This document shows, piece by piece, positions 1 to 6,242 of a DNA stretch of 6,884 bases. Below the pieces are notes generated by a model. That model was not told where the DNA came from. It saw nothing but the letters and a program-made list of their open reading frames with translations, and ran no database searches. The stretch comes from Anaerolineae bacterium. GTDB lineage: Bacteria; Chloroflexota; Anaerolineae; Anaerolineales; Villigracilaceae. Location: NCBI GenBank assembly GCA_003484265.1, contig DNDO01000133.1:1-6884 (forward strand), given 5' to 3'. A program made the translations under genes and the position numbers. Each line of letters opens with the position of its first letter. Position 1 is the stretch's first letter.

Positions 1-132
1 GGGTTTTCCACTGCTGTGGTCGTCGGATGGTTTGCGATCCGTTGGCTGATCGGGTTTTTGAGCAGGCATTCTTTATATGTCTTTGCCGCATACTGTGCCA
101 TCGTTGGAACGATTGTATTTTCCCTGCGATAA
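1..132 (+). CDS. uppP: Undecaprenyl-diphosphatase UppP (BacA), C-terminal fragment
   Basis: The open frame runs in from the left edge and ends at TAA (130-132), giving 43 residues. It reads as a hydrophobic helix (FSTAVVVGWFAIRWLIGFL), then the SRHSLYVFAAYC segment, then a last hydrophobic stretch ending VFSLR. The pattern 'W/K-L-hydrophobic-FL-x-R-H-S-L-Y-x-F-A-x-Y' followed by a terminal helix is what I know from the C-terminus of UppP/BacA. That family is an integral membrane phosphatase that recycles undecaprenyl pyrophosphate to the monophosphate carrier for peptidoglycan and other wall polymers; many members give bacitracin resistance. The catalytic motifs lie upstream of the window and cannot be checked. 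It runs in the same direction as the M20 peptidase but is separated from it by 110 bases with a possible promoter, so co-transcription is uncertain. Identification rests on a short tail, hence moderate confidence. Confidence 0.75.
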   Translation, partial: GFSTAVVVGWFAIRWLIGFLSRHSLYVFAAYCAIVGTIVFSLR

Positions 133-196
133 TTAATCTGGTGGTCGACTAGCCCTGAACGAATACCGCGGAGGGCATATCGAGACTACTGGTGGC

Positions 197-236
197 TGGT
201 AAAATTTAATTTATAAGCTGGTCTCGACCGCCGAGG
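197..236 (+). promoter_or_regulatory. Candidate extended -10 promoter and Shine-Dalgarno for the M20 gene
   Basis: TGG followed by TAAAAT (197-205) matches the extended -10 form TGnTATAAT with one mismatch. I see no good -35 box at the usual distance, which extended -10 promoters can tolerate. Transcription would start near 212, leaving a leader of about 30 bases. GAGG at 233-236, six bases before the ATG at 243, is a good ribosome binding site and supports that start. A second, weaker -10 candidate is TATAAG at 212-217. A 7-base inverted repeat (TCGAGAC 180-186, GTCTCGA 221-227) flanks the region. No terminator for the upstream gene is evident in 133-196. Confidence 0.4.
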
Positions 237-242
237 ATAACA

Positions 243-1349
243 ATGGACACAAAACAACTTCTCAAAACTCTCGTCGAAACTGAATCTCCTTCACACGACA
301 AATCCGCCGTTGATCGTGTTGGCATAATCGTCGCCGAAGAGGCACGCAAACTCGGCGCGTCGATTGAGATCCTTCCAAACAAAGATACGGGAGACCATAT
401 CCTTGCCCGATTCACCTCGGACCTTCAATCTGCACCTTCAAATGTTAAACCGATCCTTTTCCTCTGCCACATGGACACTGTCTTCCCTCTCGGCACTCTC
501 CCAAAAATCCCTTACCGTGAAGCGGATGGTAAGATATTCGGCCCAGGCACGCTTGACATGAAAGCAGGCATTGTCATCTCGCTTGCCGCGATCGAAGAAG
601 CCCGCAAAAATGGAATGACTAGCCCCGTTACATTGCTATGCACATCTGACGAAGAGATCGGCAGTCTCACGTCTCAGGCGCACATTGAACGGCTTGCAAA
701 AGAGTCGTCGTTGGTGCTGGTAATGGAGTCTGCATTGCTCGATGGTTCGCTCAAGACATGGCGCAAGGGAGTCGGGCAGTTCCTCGTCACCACCAAAGGG
801 CGCGCCGCGCACGCGGGCGGCGCACATCAGGATGGACGCAATGCCATCGAAGAGATGGCGCATCAGGTGATCGCCATTCAAAAATTCACCAATTACGAAA
901 AACAGACCACGCTTAATGTTGGCGTCATTCACGGCGGAACGGTCTCGAATGTCGTTCCCGAGGAGGCACACATTCAGGTGGACGTCCGTGTGATGCAGGC
1001 AGGCGAATGGGAACGGCTTGAATCTGAAATGGCGAAGCTCAAGCCGGTGCTCGATGGCACGTCCATCGAGATCAAGGGCGGGTTGAATCGTCCGCCCATG
1101 CCGTTCGACGACACGATGAAGAGGACATTCGAGAAAGCGAAAGATATTGCATCTACGATCGGCATAGACCTCAAGGCTGGCGGCACGGGCGGCGGCTCAG
1201 ATGCGAACTTTGTTGCGCCGCTCGGCGTTCCCGTCCTGGATGGTCTCGGCGCGATTGGCGAAGGCTATCATTCCGAACGTGAATATATTTTCGCTGATAG
1301 TTTGGATCAGCGTGTAAAGTTGATCAATGCGCTGTTACAGAATTGGTGA
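243..1349 (+). CDS. M20 family zinc metallopeptidase (carboxypeptidase G2-like)
   Basis: This 368-residue protein carries the M20 di-zinc peptidase signature in order: CHMDTVFPLGT with H76 and D78 (residues 75-85), GPGTLDMKAG with bridging D105, and TSDEEIGS with general base E137 and zinc ligand E138. Next come a likely ligand E162 in VMES, a GRAAHAGG turn with H190 in the dimerisation (lid) domain of about residues 178-285, GGGSDAN (317-322), and GYHSERE with ligand H343. All catalytic positions are present. Family members hydrolyse C-terminal glutamate or other amino acids from folates, peptides or N-acyl amino acids. The spacing resembles the carboxypeptidase G2/ArgE-DapE group, and the substrate cannot be read from sequence. 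No signal peptide is visible, so a cytoplasmic site is likely. The start at 243 is backed by GAGG six bases upstream. The lipoprotein gene begins 7 bases after the stop, suggesting an operon. Alternatives within the family are ArgE, DapE or PepT-like activity. Confidence 0.93.
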   Translation: MDTKQLLKTLVETESPSHDKSAVDRVGIIVAEEARKLGASIEILPNKDTGDHILARFTSDLQSAPSNVKPILFLCHMDTVFPLGTLPKIPYREADGKIFGPGTLDMKAGIVISLAAIEEARKNGMTSPVTLLCTSDEEIGSLTSQAHIERLAKESSLVLVMESALLDGSLKTWRKGVGQFLVTTKGRAAHAGGAHQDGRNAIEEMAHQVIAIQKFTNYEKQTTLNVGVIHGGTVSNVVPEEAHIQVDVRVMQAGEWERLESEMAKLKPVLDGTSIEIKGGLNRPPMPFDDTMKRTFEKAKDIASTIGIDLKAGGTGGGSDANFVAPLGVPVLDGLGAIGEGYHSEREYIFADSLDQRVKLINALLQNW

Positions 1350-1356
1350 GTATCTC

Positions 1357-1995
1357 ATGCGAAGGGCGATCCACTACACTCTAATAACTCTTGCAGTTCT
1401 AATTTCATCCTGCTCAACTGGCACGCCTCAGACATCGCCTAAAGTTGTTTCTGTTTACTCATCGTCTTCTGCCGCCCCCTGGCTTGCGGACGTGTATACA
1501 TGCTCTGAATCAATAGCCGTCGTCAAACGTGTTGACGATCCATCTTCTGCTGATATCGCATTGCGGATCAGCGAACCAGACTTTCTAATTGGTTTTGCCT
1601 TTCAAATTGACGAAGAAGAAATATTGATCGTTACACATCGCCAGAGTCCGATTCAAAATTTAACTCTTGATGAAGCTCAAGCACTCTTTATGGGATTGGT
1701 TGACCCGTCCGTCCAGGTCTGGGTCTATGATCCAACGGAGGATGTATTTGGGGTTTTTGACCAGTTTGTCATGAAAGGAAGAAGCGTTTCGTCATCCGCG
1801 AATATCGCCCTGACCCCACAACAGATGTCTGATGTTTTGAACGCTGAATCCAACACCGTCGGCATCCTGCCGAGACATTGGAAGGCTGGAGATATGCGTG
1901 AGGTCTTTTCCGTTGCCAGTGTCCCGGTGCTGGCGATAACGCAAAGCGAACCACAGGGTGTTATTAATCAATTGATCGGTTGTTTGCAAAAATAA
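1357..1995 (+). CDS. Small lipoprotein with periplasmic-binding-protein-like (PstS-type) domain
   Basis: From the ATG at 1357 the protein has 212 residues. A short basic start (MRR) is followed by a hydrophobic segment and the lipobox LISSC with C19, a type II signal peptide, so the mature protein should be lipid-anchored outside the cytoplasmic membrane. I chose this start over the in-frame ATG at 1327 because GGTGAG (1345-1350) sits six bases upstream and the signal peptide then has normal form; the longer version would put ten polar residues first. The rest looks like a PstS/PBP-like fold: LTLDEAQALFMG (102-113) resembles the 'L-s-x-e-e/q-l-x-x-I/L-F-x-G' element of phosphate-type binding proteins, and a segment near 150-171 (ALTPQQMSDVLNAESNTVGI) resembles their 'M...V...IGY' element. 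Cysteines C49 and C209 could form a disulfide. It is shorter than a full two-lobed PstS (about 270-330 residues). No permease or ATPase is nearby, so a sensor or scavenging role is possible; the ligand is unknown. Confidence 0.75.
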   Translation: MRRAIHYTLITLAVLISSCSTGTPQTSPKVVSVYSSSSAAPWLADVYTCSESIAVVKRVDDPSSADIALRISEPDFLIGFAFQIDEEEILIVTHRQSPIQNLTLDEAQALFMGLVDPSVQVWVYDPTEDVFGVFDQFVMKGRSVSSSANIALTPQQMSDVLNAESNTVGILPRHWKAGDMREVFSVASVPVLAITQSEPQGVINQLIGCLQK

Positions 1996-2038
1996 ATTTT
2001 GACCATACTATAATGGGGGCATCATCAACGAGGAGAGG
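1984..2038 (+). promoter_or_regulatory. Sigma70-type promoter and Shine-Dalgarno for acetoacetate-CoA ligase
   Basis: A perfect TATAAT -10 box lies at 2009-2014. The best -35 candidate is TTGCAA (1984-1989, four of six matches), 19 bases upstream and overlapping the end of the lipoprotein gene. Predicted transcription start is near 2021, giving a leader of about 20 bases that contains the purine-rich GAGGAGAGG (2030-2038) just before the ATG at 2041. The -10 and ribosome site are strong and the -35 is weak. Confidence 0.55.
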
Positions 2039-2040
2039 CC

Positions 2041-3999
2041 ATGAAAACTCCATTATGGACACCATCTGAAGAGCGGGTACGCGATGCCAACATCACACGC
2101 TTTATTGCGGATGTGAACAGGAAGCACGGCACAAAGTTTGAAACATATACTGACCTATATCATTGGTCGATAAGCAACATCCCTGATTTCTGGTTGAAGA
2201 TGTGGGAATTCGCCGATATCAAAGCATCCAAAAAGACTGACATTGCTGTTGAAGATTTGGACGTGTTCCCTGGAGCGATGTGGTTCCCCGGCGCACAATT
2301 GAACTTTTCAGAAAATCTTCTCCGCTATCGTGATAACCAACCCGCATTCATTTTCAAAGGTGAGACCCAAGTATCCAGGCAAATGACGTATGCTGAATTA
2401 TATGATGAAGTAGCGCGGCTGGCTTATTCGTTGAAAGCATCAGGGGTCGGGGTGGGTGACCGTGTGATTGGTTATATGCCGAATCTGATCGAGACAGCCG
2501 TCTGCATGTTAGCGGCGACCAGCCTCGGCGCGATGTGGGCATCCTGCGCAACGGACATTGGTCCGGGTGCGGCGATCGAGAGGCTGGGACAGGTCGAGCC
2601 GAAGGTGATGATTACTGCAGATGGATATTTTTATAAAGGAAAAGTATTTGAGACCTTGAGTCATGCGGAGGAGGTGGCGAAGGGCATTCCCTCGCTGGAA
2701 AAAGTGATCATCGTTTCGTATGTCAGTAAGCAGGCTGATATTTCCAGAGTTCCGACCGCGGTTCATTACAGCAATTTTCTTTCAAGCGAAAAAAATCTTG
2801 AGATTCAATTTGAGCAATTGCCGTTCGACCATCCGCTTTACATCATGTTTTCGTCAGGGACGACAGGCAAGCCGAAGTGTCTGGTGCAGGGCGCGGGTGG
2901 GGTGCTGATCAATCATCTCAAAGAATTGTTATTGCATACCGACCTAAAACGCAGTGACAGAATTTTCTACATTACCTCCTGCAGTTGGATGATGTGGAAT
3001 TGGCTGATCAGTTCCCTTGCAGTGGGCGCAACGATCGTGCTGTACGATGGGAATCCGAATTACCCCGATCCAGGCGCGATGTGGAAGTTGATACAGGATG
3101 AAAAGATTTCGATCTTTGGATGCAGCGCCAGTTACATCCACTTCTTGAAAAAAGAAGGTGTCTCGCCGAAAAAGGATTATGACCTTTCGTCGTTGCGTGA
3201 AATTTCGCAGACGGGTTCGCCTCTTTCCTCGGATGGATTTGAATTCGTCTACTCAGAAATTAAACCCGACCTGCACTTCAACTCCATCGCGGGCGGCACG
3301 GACATTAATGGCTGTTTCGCGGCTGGCAGTCCCATCGTCTCAGTATATTCGGGAGAACTGCAGAGCGCGGCACTGGCTATGAAGGTGAAGTCGTATGATG
3401 ATAAAGCTAATTCGATTTTTGACGATCAGGGTGAATTGGTATGTGAAGCCCCTTCGCCATCCATGCCATTATATTTTTGGAACGACGCCGACGGCGCGAA
3501 GTATCACAAGGCATACTTCGATGTATATCCAAATGTTTGGCGGCATGGCGACTACATCCTGATCCACAGCGATACTGGCGGTGTGACATTCTATGGTCGC
3601 TCGGATGCGGTGCTCAAGCCATCGGGGGTGCGTATAGGCACGGCAGAGATATATGCACAACTTGAGAATTTGGACGAAATCGCAGACAGCCTCGCTATAG
3701 GGCAAAACTTTCAAGACGACCAGCGCGTGATCCTGTTCGTCAAACTCGCGGATGGATATTCTCTGACTGATGAAATTAAAGATAAGATAAAAAAGACTTT
3801 GCGCGAGAACGCCTCGCCGAGACATGTCCCTGCGATGATCCTTGAAGCACCCGATATTCCATACACGTTGAATATGAAAAAAGTCGAGAGCGCAGTTACA
3901 AATATCGTCAACGGGCGGGCAGTGAGCAATAGGGATGCGTTAATCAATCCGGGATCATTGGAATATTACGAAAAGATATTGGACCAAATCGGTGGTTGA
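2041..3999 (+). CDS. aacS: Acetoacetate-CoA ligase (acetoacetyl-CoA synthetase)
   Basis: This 652-residue member of the ANL adenylating superfamily has the length usual for AacS (EC 6.2.1.16), which activates acetoacetate with ATP and CoA to acetoacetyl-CoA in the cytoplasm. It starts with the ACS-type N-terminal region HWSISNIPDFWLKMWEF (41-57). It then has WFPGAQLNFSENLL (81-94), GAMWASCATDIG (163-174), the phosphate-binding A3 loop MFSSGTTGKPKC (269-280), the SCSWMMWNW segment (313-321), A5 SIAGGTDINGCFAAG (415-429), A7 WRHGDY with D504, the hinge/A8 GRSDAVLKPSGVRIGTAEIY (519-538), and the A10 region PYTLNMKKVE with probable catalytic K613. The SCSWMMWNW, GGTDINGCF and C-terminal KKVE...NPGSLEYY patterns favour acetoacetate over acetate as substrate. 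The residue before the catalytic lysine is Met, where I would expect Gly. AGGAG five bases upstream fixes the start. Its own promoter suggests expression separate from the genes before it. No thiolase or hydroxybutyrate dehydrogenase is in the window. Confidence 0.93.
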   Translation: MKTPLWTPSEERVRDANITRFIADVNRKHGTKFETYTDLYHWSISNIPDFWLKMWEFADIKASKKTDIAVEDLDVFPGAMWFPGAQLNFSENLLRYRDNQPAFIFKGETQVSRQMTYAELYDEVARLAYSLKASGVGVGDRVIGYMPNLIETAVCMLAATSLGAMWASCATDIGPGAAIERLGQVEPKVMITADGYFYKGKVFETLSHAEEVAKGIPSLEKVIIVSYVSKQADISRVPTAVHYSNFLSSEKNLEIQFEQLPFDHPLYIMFSSGTTGKPKCLVQGAGGVLINHLKELLLHTDLKRSDRIFYITSCSWMMWNWLISSLAVGATIVLYDGNPNYPDPGAMWKLIQDEKISIFGCSASYIHFLKKEGVSPKKDYDLSSLREISQTGSPLSSDGFEFVYSEIKPDLHFNSIAGGTDINGCFAAGSPIVSVYSGELQSAALAMKVKSYDDKANSIFDDQGELVCEAPSPSMPLYFWNDADGAKYHKAYFDVYPNVWRHGDYILIHSDTGGVTFYGRSDAVLKPSGVRIGTAEIYAQLENLDEIADSLAIGQNFQDDQRVILFVKLADGYSLTDEIKDKIKKTLRENASPRHVPAMILEAPDIPYTLNMKKVESAVTNIVNGRAVSNRDALINPGSLEYYEKILDQIGG

Positions 4000-4003
4000 T
4001 TGT

Positions 4004-4017
4004 GGTGTACATACACC
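4004..4017. promoter_or_regulatory. 14-base palindrome, possible operator
   Basis: GGTGTA-CA-TACACC is a perfect 6-base inverted repeat around a 2-base centre, five bases after the aacS stop and 39 bases before the methyltransferase start. The outer G4002/C4019 also pair, across a T-G step. The two-base centre suits a dimeric repressor site (TetR, GntR or PadR-like size) better than an RNA hairpin, although a 5-base stem with a 4-base loop is possible. No T-tract follows, so it is not an intrinsic terminator. No regulator gene is present to link it to, and I did not find a second copy. Confidence 0.35.
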
Positions 4018-4056
4018 GCCCACTCATCCGCCGAATTGACCTGAAAGGAAAAGACC

Positions 4057-4698
4057 ATGCCCTGCAACTGCTGTGAAATTACAGATAACATCTTCGATGA
4101 AGATTCCGCCAAAGCGGATATCAAGGATTACCGCAAACACGGACCTGCGAATCAAACGAAGTTGATCCTTGAAGCAGTCCGATTGTTGAATTTGAAAGAT
4201 GTGACCCTATTGGATATCGGCGGGGGAGTGGGCGTGATCCATCACGAATTGTTGAAAGATGTGGCAAAGGAAGCCACGCACGTAGACGCATCGTCCGCGT
4301 ATTTGAAAGTAGCGAAAGATGAAACTGAAATGCGCGGGAATACTGAGCGCGTCAAGTTCATCCACGCCGATTTCACTGATGTCGCCGCAGACCTGCCCCA
4401 AGCCGATGTGGTCACGTTGGATCGTGTAGTGTGTTGCTATCCCCATTTTCGTTCGTTGCTGAATAACGCGTCCGAACTCAGCCGCAGAGCCATCGCGTTA
4501 ACCTATCCGCGCGAGGCTTGGTATATCCGTTTCGGGTTGGGGTTCATTAACTTTATGCAGAGATTGAGAAGAGACCCGTTTCGCGTCTTCGTCCATCCTA
4601 TTCAGGAAATGGACGCGCTTCTAACAAAACAGGGTTTCCATCGTAGTTCGATGAAAAGACTTTTTGTTTGGGAAATGGCGTTGTATAAAAGAATGTGA
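4057..4698 (+). CDS. Class I SAM-dependent methyltransferase
   Basis: The 213-residue protein has a Rossmann-type methyltransferase core: motif I LLDIGGGVG (51-59) binds SAM, VDAS with acidic D77 ends strand 2 (ribose hydroxyl contact), FIHADFTD (101-108) is the third strand region, and VVTLDRVVCCYP (118-129) is the motif IV area. The C-terminal part (YPREAWYIRFGLGFINFMQRL, about 150-170, and FRVFVH 175-180) may form the substrate lid. Together these match a widespread family often auto-named Ubie/type 11 or Mg-protoporphyrin O-methyltransferase-like. No other pigment gene is here, so I assign no substrate. Five cysteines stand out: C3, C5 and C6 at the N-terminus and C126-C127 in the core. 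AAAGGAA (4044-4050), six bases upstream, supports the start. The gap after aacS is 57 bases, so it may be read through from aacS or have its own control at the palindrome in that gap. Confidence 0.85.
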   Translation: MPCNCCEITDNIFDEDSAKADIKDYRKHGPANQTKLILEAVRLLNLKDVTLLDIGGGVGVIHHELLKDVAKEATHVDASSAYLKVAKDETEMRGNTERVKFIHADFTDVAADLPQADVVTLDRVVCCYPHFRSLLNNASELSRRAIALTYPREAWYIRFGLGFINFMQRLRRDPFRVFVHPIQEMDALLTKQGFHRSSMKRLFVWEMALYKRM

Positions 4699-4735
4699 GA
4701 ATAGACTTCACCCCGAAGGAAAGCCGTCGAGGTAT

Positions 4736-4763
4736 TAACACACTTGGTGGCATTCGTGTGTTA
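4736..4763 (+). terminator. Weak hairpin between convergent genes, possible terminator
   Basis: TAACACAC (4736-4743) and GTGTGTTA (4756-4763) pair perfectly over 8 bases around a 12-base loop, in the 79-base spacer between the stops of the methyltransferase (+) and the amidase (-). On the plus strand it is followed by TGTGTTTATA, a modest U-rich run, so it might end the methyltransferase transcript. On the minus strand no T-run follows. The stem is AT-rich at its base and the loop is large, so termination would be weak. Confidence 0.35.
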
Positions 4764-4777
4764 TGTGTTTATAAAGA

Positions 4778-6157
4778 TCAAATCATTGGAAATTTCTTGT
4801 GCCACTCAGTGGCTTGTTCGTAGGCATAGCCCGCATTCAGCGCCTTTGCATCGCCCCATGCTTTGGCAACGATCTGCAAGCCGATGGGCAAACCTTCGCT
4901 TGTAAACCCGCATGGCACGGAGAGCGCAGGCAAGCCTGTCAGGTTGAACGGTTTGGTGAAGAGGTTGAGACGTCCTGCTTGTTCGATTGAATCAAGACCG
5001 GTGACTGGCGGTGCGGCGATGGGGGTGGTGGGAAGGATCAAGAAATCATAGGATTCAAAGAACAACTCGAATCTTTTCCTCGCATCAGCCTGGGTGCGCC
5101 TTGCGAGGACATATTCTGTCGCTGACCGATTCGTGCCTTCTTCCAGCCGAAGGCGGATGTCATCACCGAACATTTCGGGATGTTCTTTTAATCGATCTCT
5201 ATGAACTGCTGCCGCATCTGTTTGTATCATTGTAGAGTTGGCCAGGGCTGCGTCATTCAGCCAGTCAACATTTATTTTTTGTATCTTGCACCCCATAGAC
5301 TCAAAAATTTTCGCAGCATCATGGAGGGCTTCCAACACTTCAGTGTCTGCTGATTCGATGAACTCGCCTGAAGCGATGGCGATCTTGCGACCGCTCATAT
5401 CGTCTATCAAATGACCGAGGTAATCTCCGGTCAACATTTTAATGGATGATGGATCAACTGCATCATAGACTGATATGACCTGCAACATCACCGCCGCGTC
5501 CTTCACGCATTTTGTGAGCGGACCGACGTGATCGAGATTCCATGAGAGTGGAAATACGCCGCGTGTGCTGACTCGTCCTCTTGTTGGTTTGAAGCCGACG
5601 ACCCCGCACAACGAAGCAGGGATACGGATCGAGCCACCGGTATCTGTGCCGAGCGCGCCCAATGCCATGCCTGTTGCAACCGCAATCGCCGATCCGCTTG
5701 ATGAGCCGCCTGCGATCCGCTCCGTATCCCAGGGGTTTCGGGCTGTTCCGTAATGAGGGTTTTCTCCTGTGACGCCCAGTGCGATCTCGTGCGTATTTGT
5801 TTTTCCATTAATGAGTGCTCCCGCTTGTTTGAGTCTTTCGACTACAAAAGCATCGTTCTCGGCGATATGGTCTGCAAAGAATTTTGAGCCAGCGGTCGTG
5901 CGAATCCCTTCCACATCAAATAAGTCTTTGACAGCGATTGGGATTCCGCGCAGGGCGTGATTCAACGGCGCGGTGTTAATGGGCGGTCTTTGCGCTTCGA
6001 GAGTTTTCTTCGGTTCGATGACGGTGATGTAGGCGTTAAGAGTCGGGTTGAGTCGTTTAATTTGGGCAAAGCAGGCTTCGGTTAGGTTTTGAGGCGCAAT
6101 CTCCCGTTTTGCGAATGCTTCGAGCGCTCCGGTGATCGTCAGCGATGTCGTATCCAT
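4778..6157 (-). CDS. Amidase-signature family enzyme (GatA-like, stand-alone)
   Basis: This 459-residue protein contains the full amidase signature. GIPIAVKDLFDV holds catalytic K77, AGGSSSGSA (149-157) holds the cis-serine S152, and GTDTGGSIRIPA (170-181) holds nucleophile S176. The intervals K-75-S-24-S equal those known for GatA, where the triad is K79/S154/S178. Such enzymes hydrolyse amides through an acyl-serine intermediate, either as free amidases or as the glutamyl-tRNA amidotransferase A subunit. No gatB or gatC neighbour exists here and the protein is somewhat shorter than typical GatA (about 485 residues), so I favour a free amidase of unknown substrate. The C-terminal PALSVPCGFTSEGLPIGLQI (410-429) is normal for the family. 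The start is supported by the family-like N-terminus LTITGALEAFAKREI. No Shine-Dalgarno lies at working distance; the -10 box sits so close to the ATG that the mRNA is predicted to be leaderless. It is convergent with the methyltransferase gene. Confidence 0.92.
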   Translation of the reverse strand: MDTTSLTITGALEAFAKREIAPQNLTEACFAQIKRLNPTLNAYITVIEPKKTLEAQRPPINTAPLNHALRGIPIAVKDLFDVEGIRTTAGSKFFADHIAENDAFVVERLKQAGALINGKTNTHEIALGVTGENPHYGTARNPWDTERIAGGSSSGSAIAVATGMALGALGTDTGGSIRIPASLCGVVGFKPTRGRVSTRGVFPLSWNLDHVGPLTKCVKDAAVMLQVISVYDAVDPSSIKMLTGDYLGHLIDDMSGRKIAIASGEFIESADTEVLEALHDAAKIFESMGCKIQKINVDWLNDAALANSTMIQTDAAAVHRDRLKEHPEMFGDDIRLRLEEGTNRSATEYVLARRTQADARKRFELFFESYDFLILPTTPIAAPPVTGLDSIEQAGRLNLFTKPFNLTGLPALSVPCGFTSEGLPIGLQIVAKAWGDAKALNAGYAYEQATEWHKKFPMI

Positions 6158-6163
6158 TCGTAA

Positions 6164-6192
6164 ATTATAAGTCCCTAATTGAAAATTGTAAG
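6164..6192 (-). promoter_or_regulatory. Promoter for the amidase gene, predicted leaderless
   Basis: Read on the minus strand, CTTACA (6192-6187, four of six matches to TTGACA) is followed after 17 bases by a perfect TATAAT (6169-6164). Only six bases separate the -10 box from the ATG (6157-6155), so transcription should begin at or within a base or two of the start codon. The nearest purine run, AGGG at 6177-6174, is 16 bases from the ATG and inside the promoter spacer, so it cannot act as a ribosome site. The -35 box directly adjoins the T-tract of the upstream terminator. Confidence 0.6.
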
Positions 6193-6236
6193 AAAAAACA
6201 AAGTCCCCAAGGATAAACTTCCTTGGGGACTTTGTT
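6193..6236 (-). terminator. Strong rho-independent terminator of the FTHFS gene
   Basis: Arms at 6221-6236 and 6197-6212 form a perfect 16-base stem (core CCTTGGGGAC/GTCCCCAAGG) with an 8-base loop. On the minus strand the stem ends in a run of six Ts, two within the stem, followed by CTT. It begins six bases after the FTHFS stop codon (6245-6243). On the plus strand only GAATATTTAG follows the stem, so it works for the leftward transcript. Confidence 0.92.
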
Positions 6237-6242
6237 GAATAT

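Noticed and set aside
152..176. GCCCT/AGGGC inverted repeat after uppP as a terminator
   Set aside because: Only five base pairs around a 15-base loop and no T-run follows.
636..971. Minus-strand open frame of 111 codons inside the M20 gene
   Set aside because: It lies wholly over motif-bearing M20 coding sequence, shows no recognisable domain, and has low-complexity shadow-like composition.
1327..1356. Earlier in-frame ATG of the lipoprotein gene
   Set aside because: It would overlap the M20 gene, lacks a good Shine-Dalgarno and adds ten polar residues before a well-formed lipoprotein signal peptide.
1999..2004. TTGACC as the -35 box of the aacS promoter
   Set aside because: It is only four bases from the TATAAT box, far too close for a sigma70 spacer.
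3469..3825. Minus-strand open frame of 118 codons inside aacS
   Set aside because: It overlaps conserved A7/A8 coding sequence of the ligase and has no family resemblance; best explained as a reading-frame shadow.
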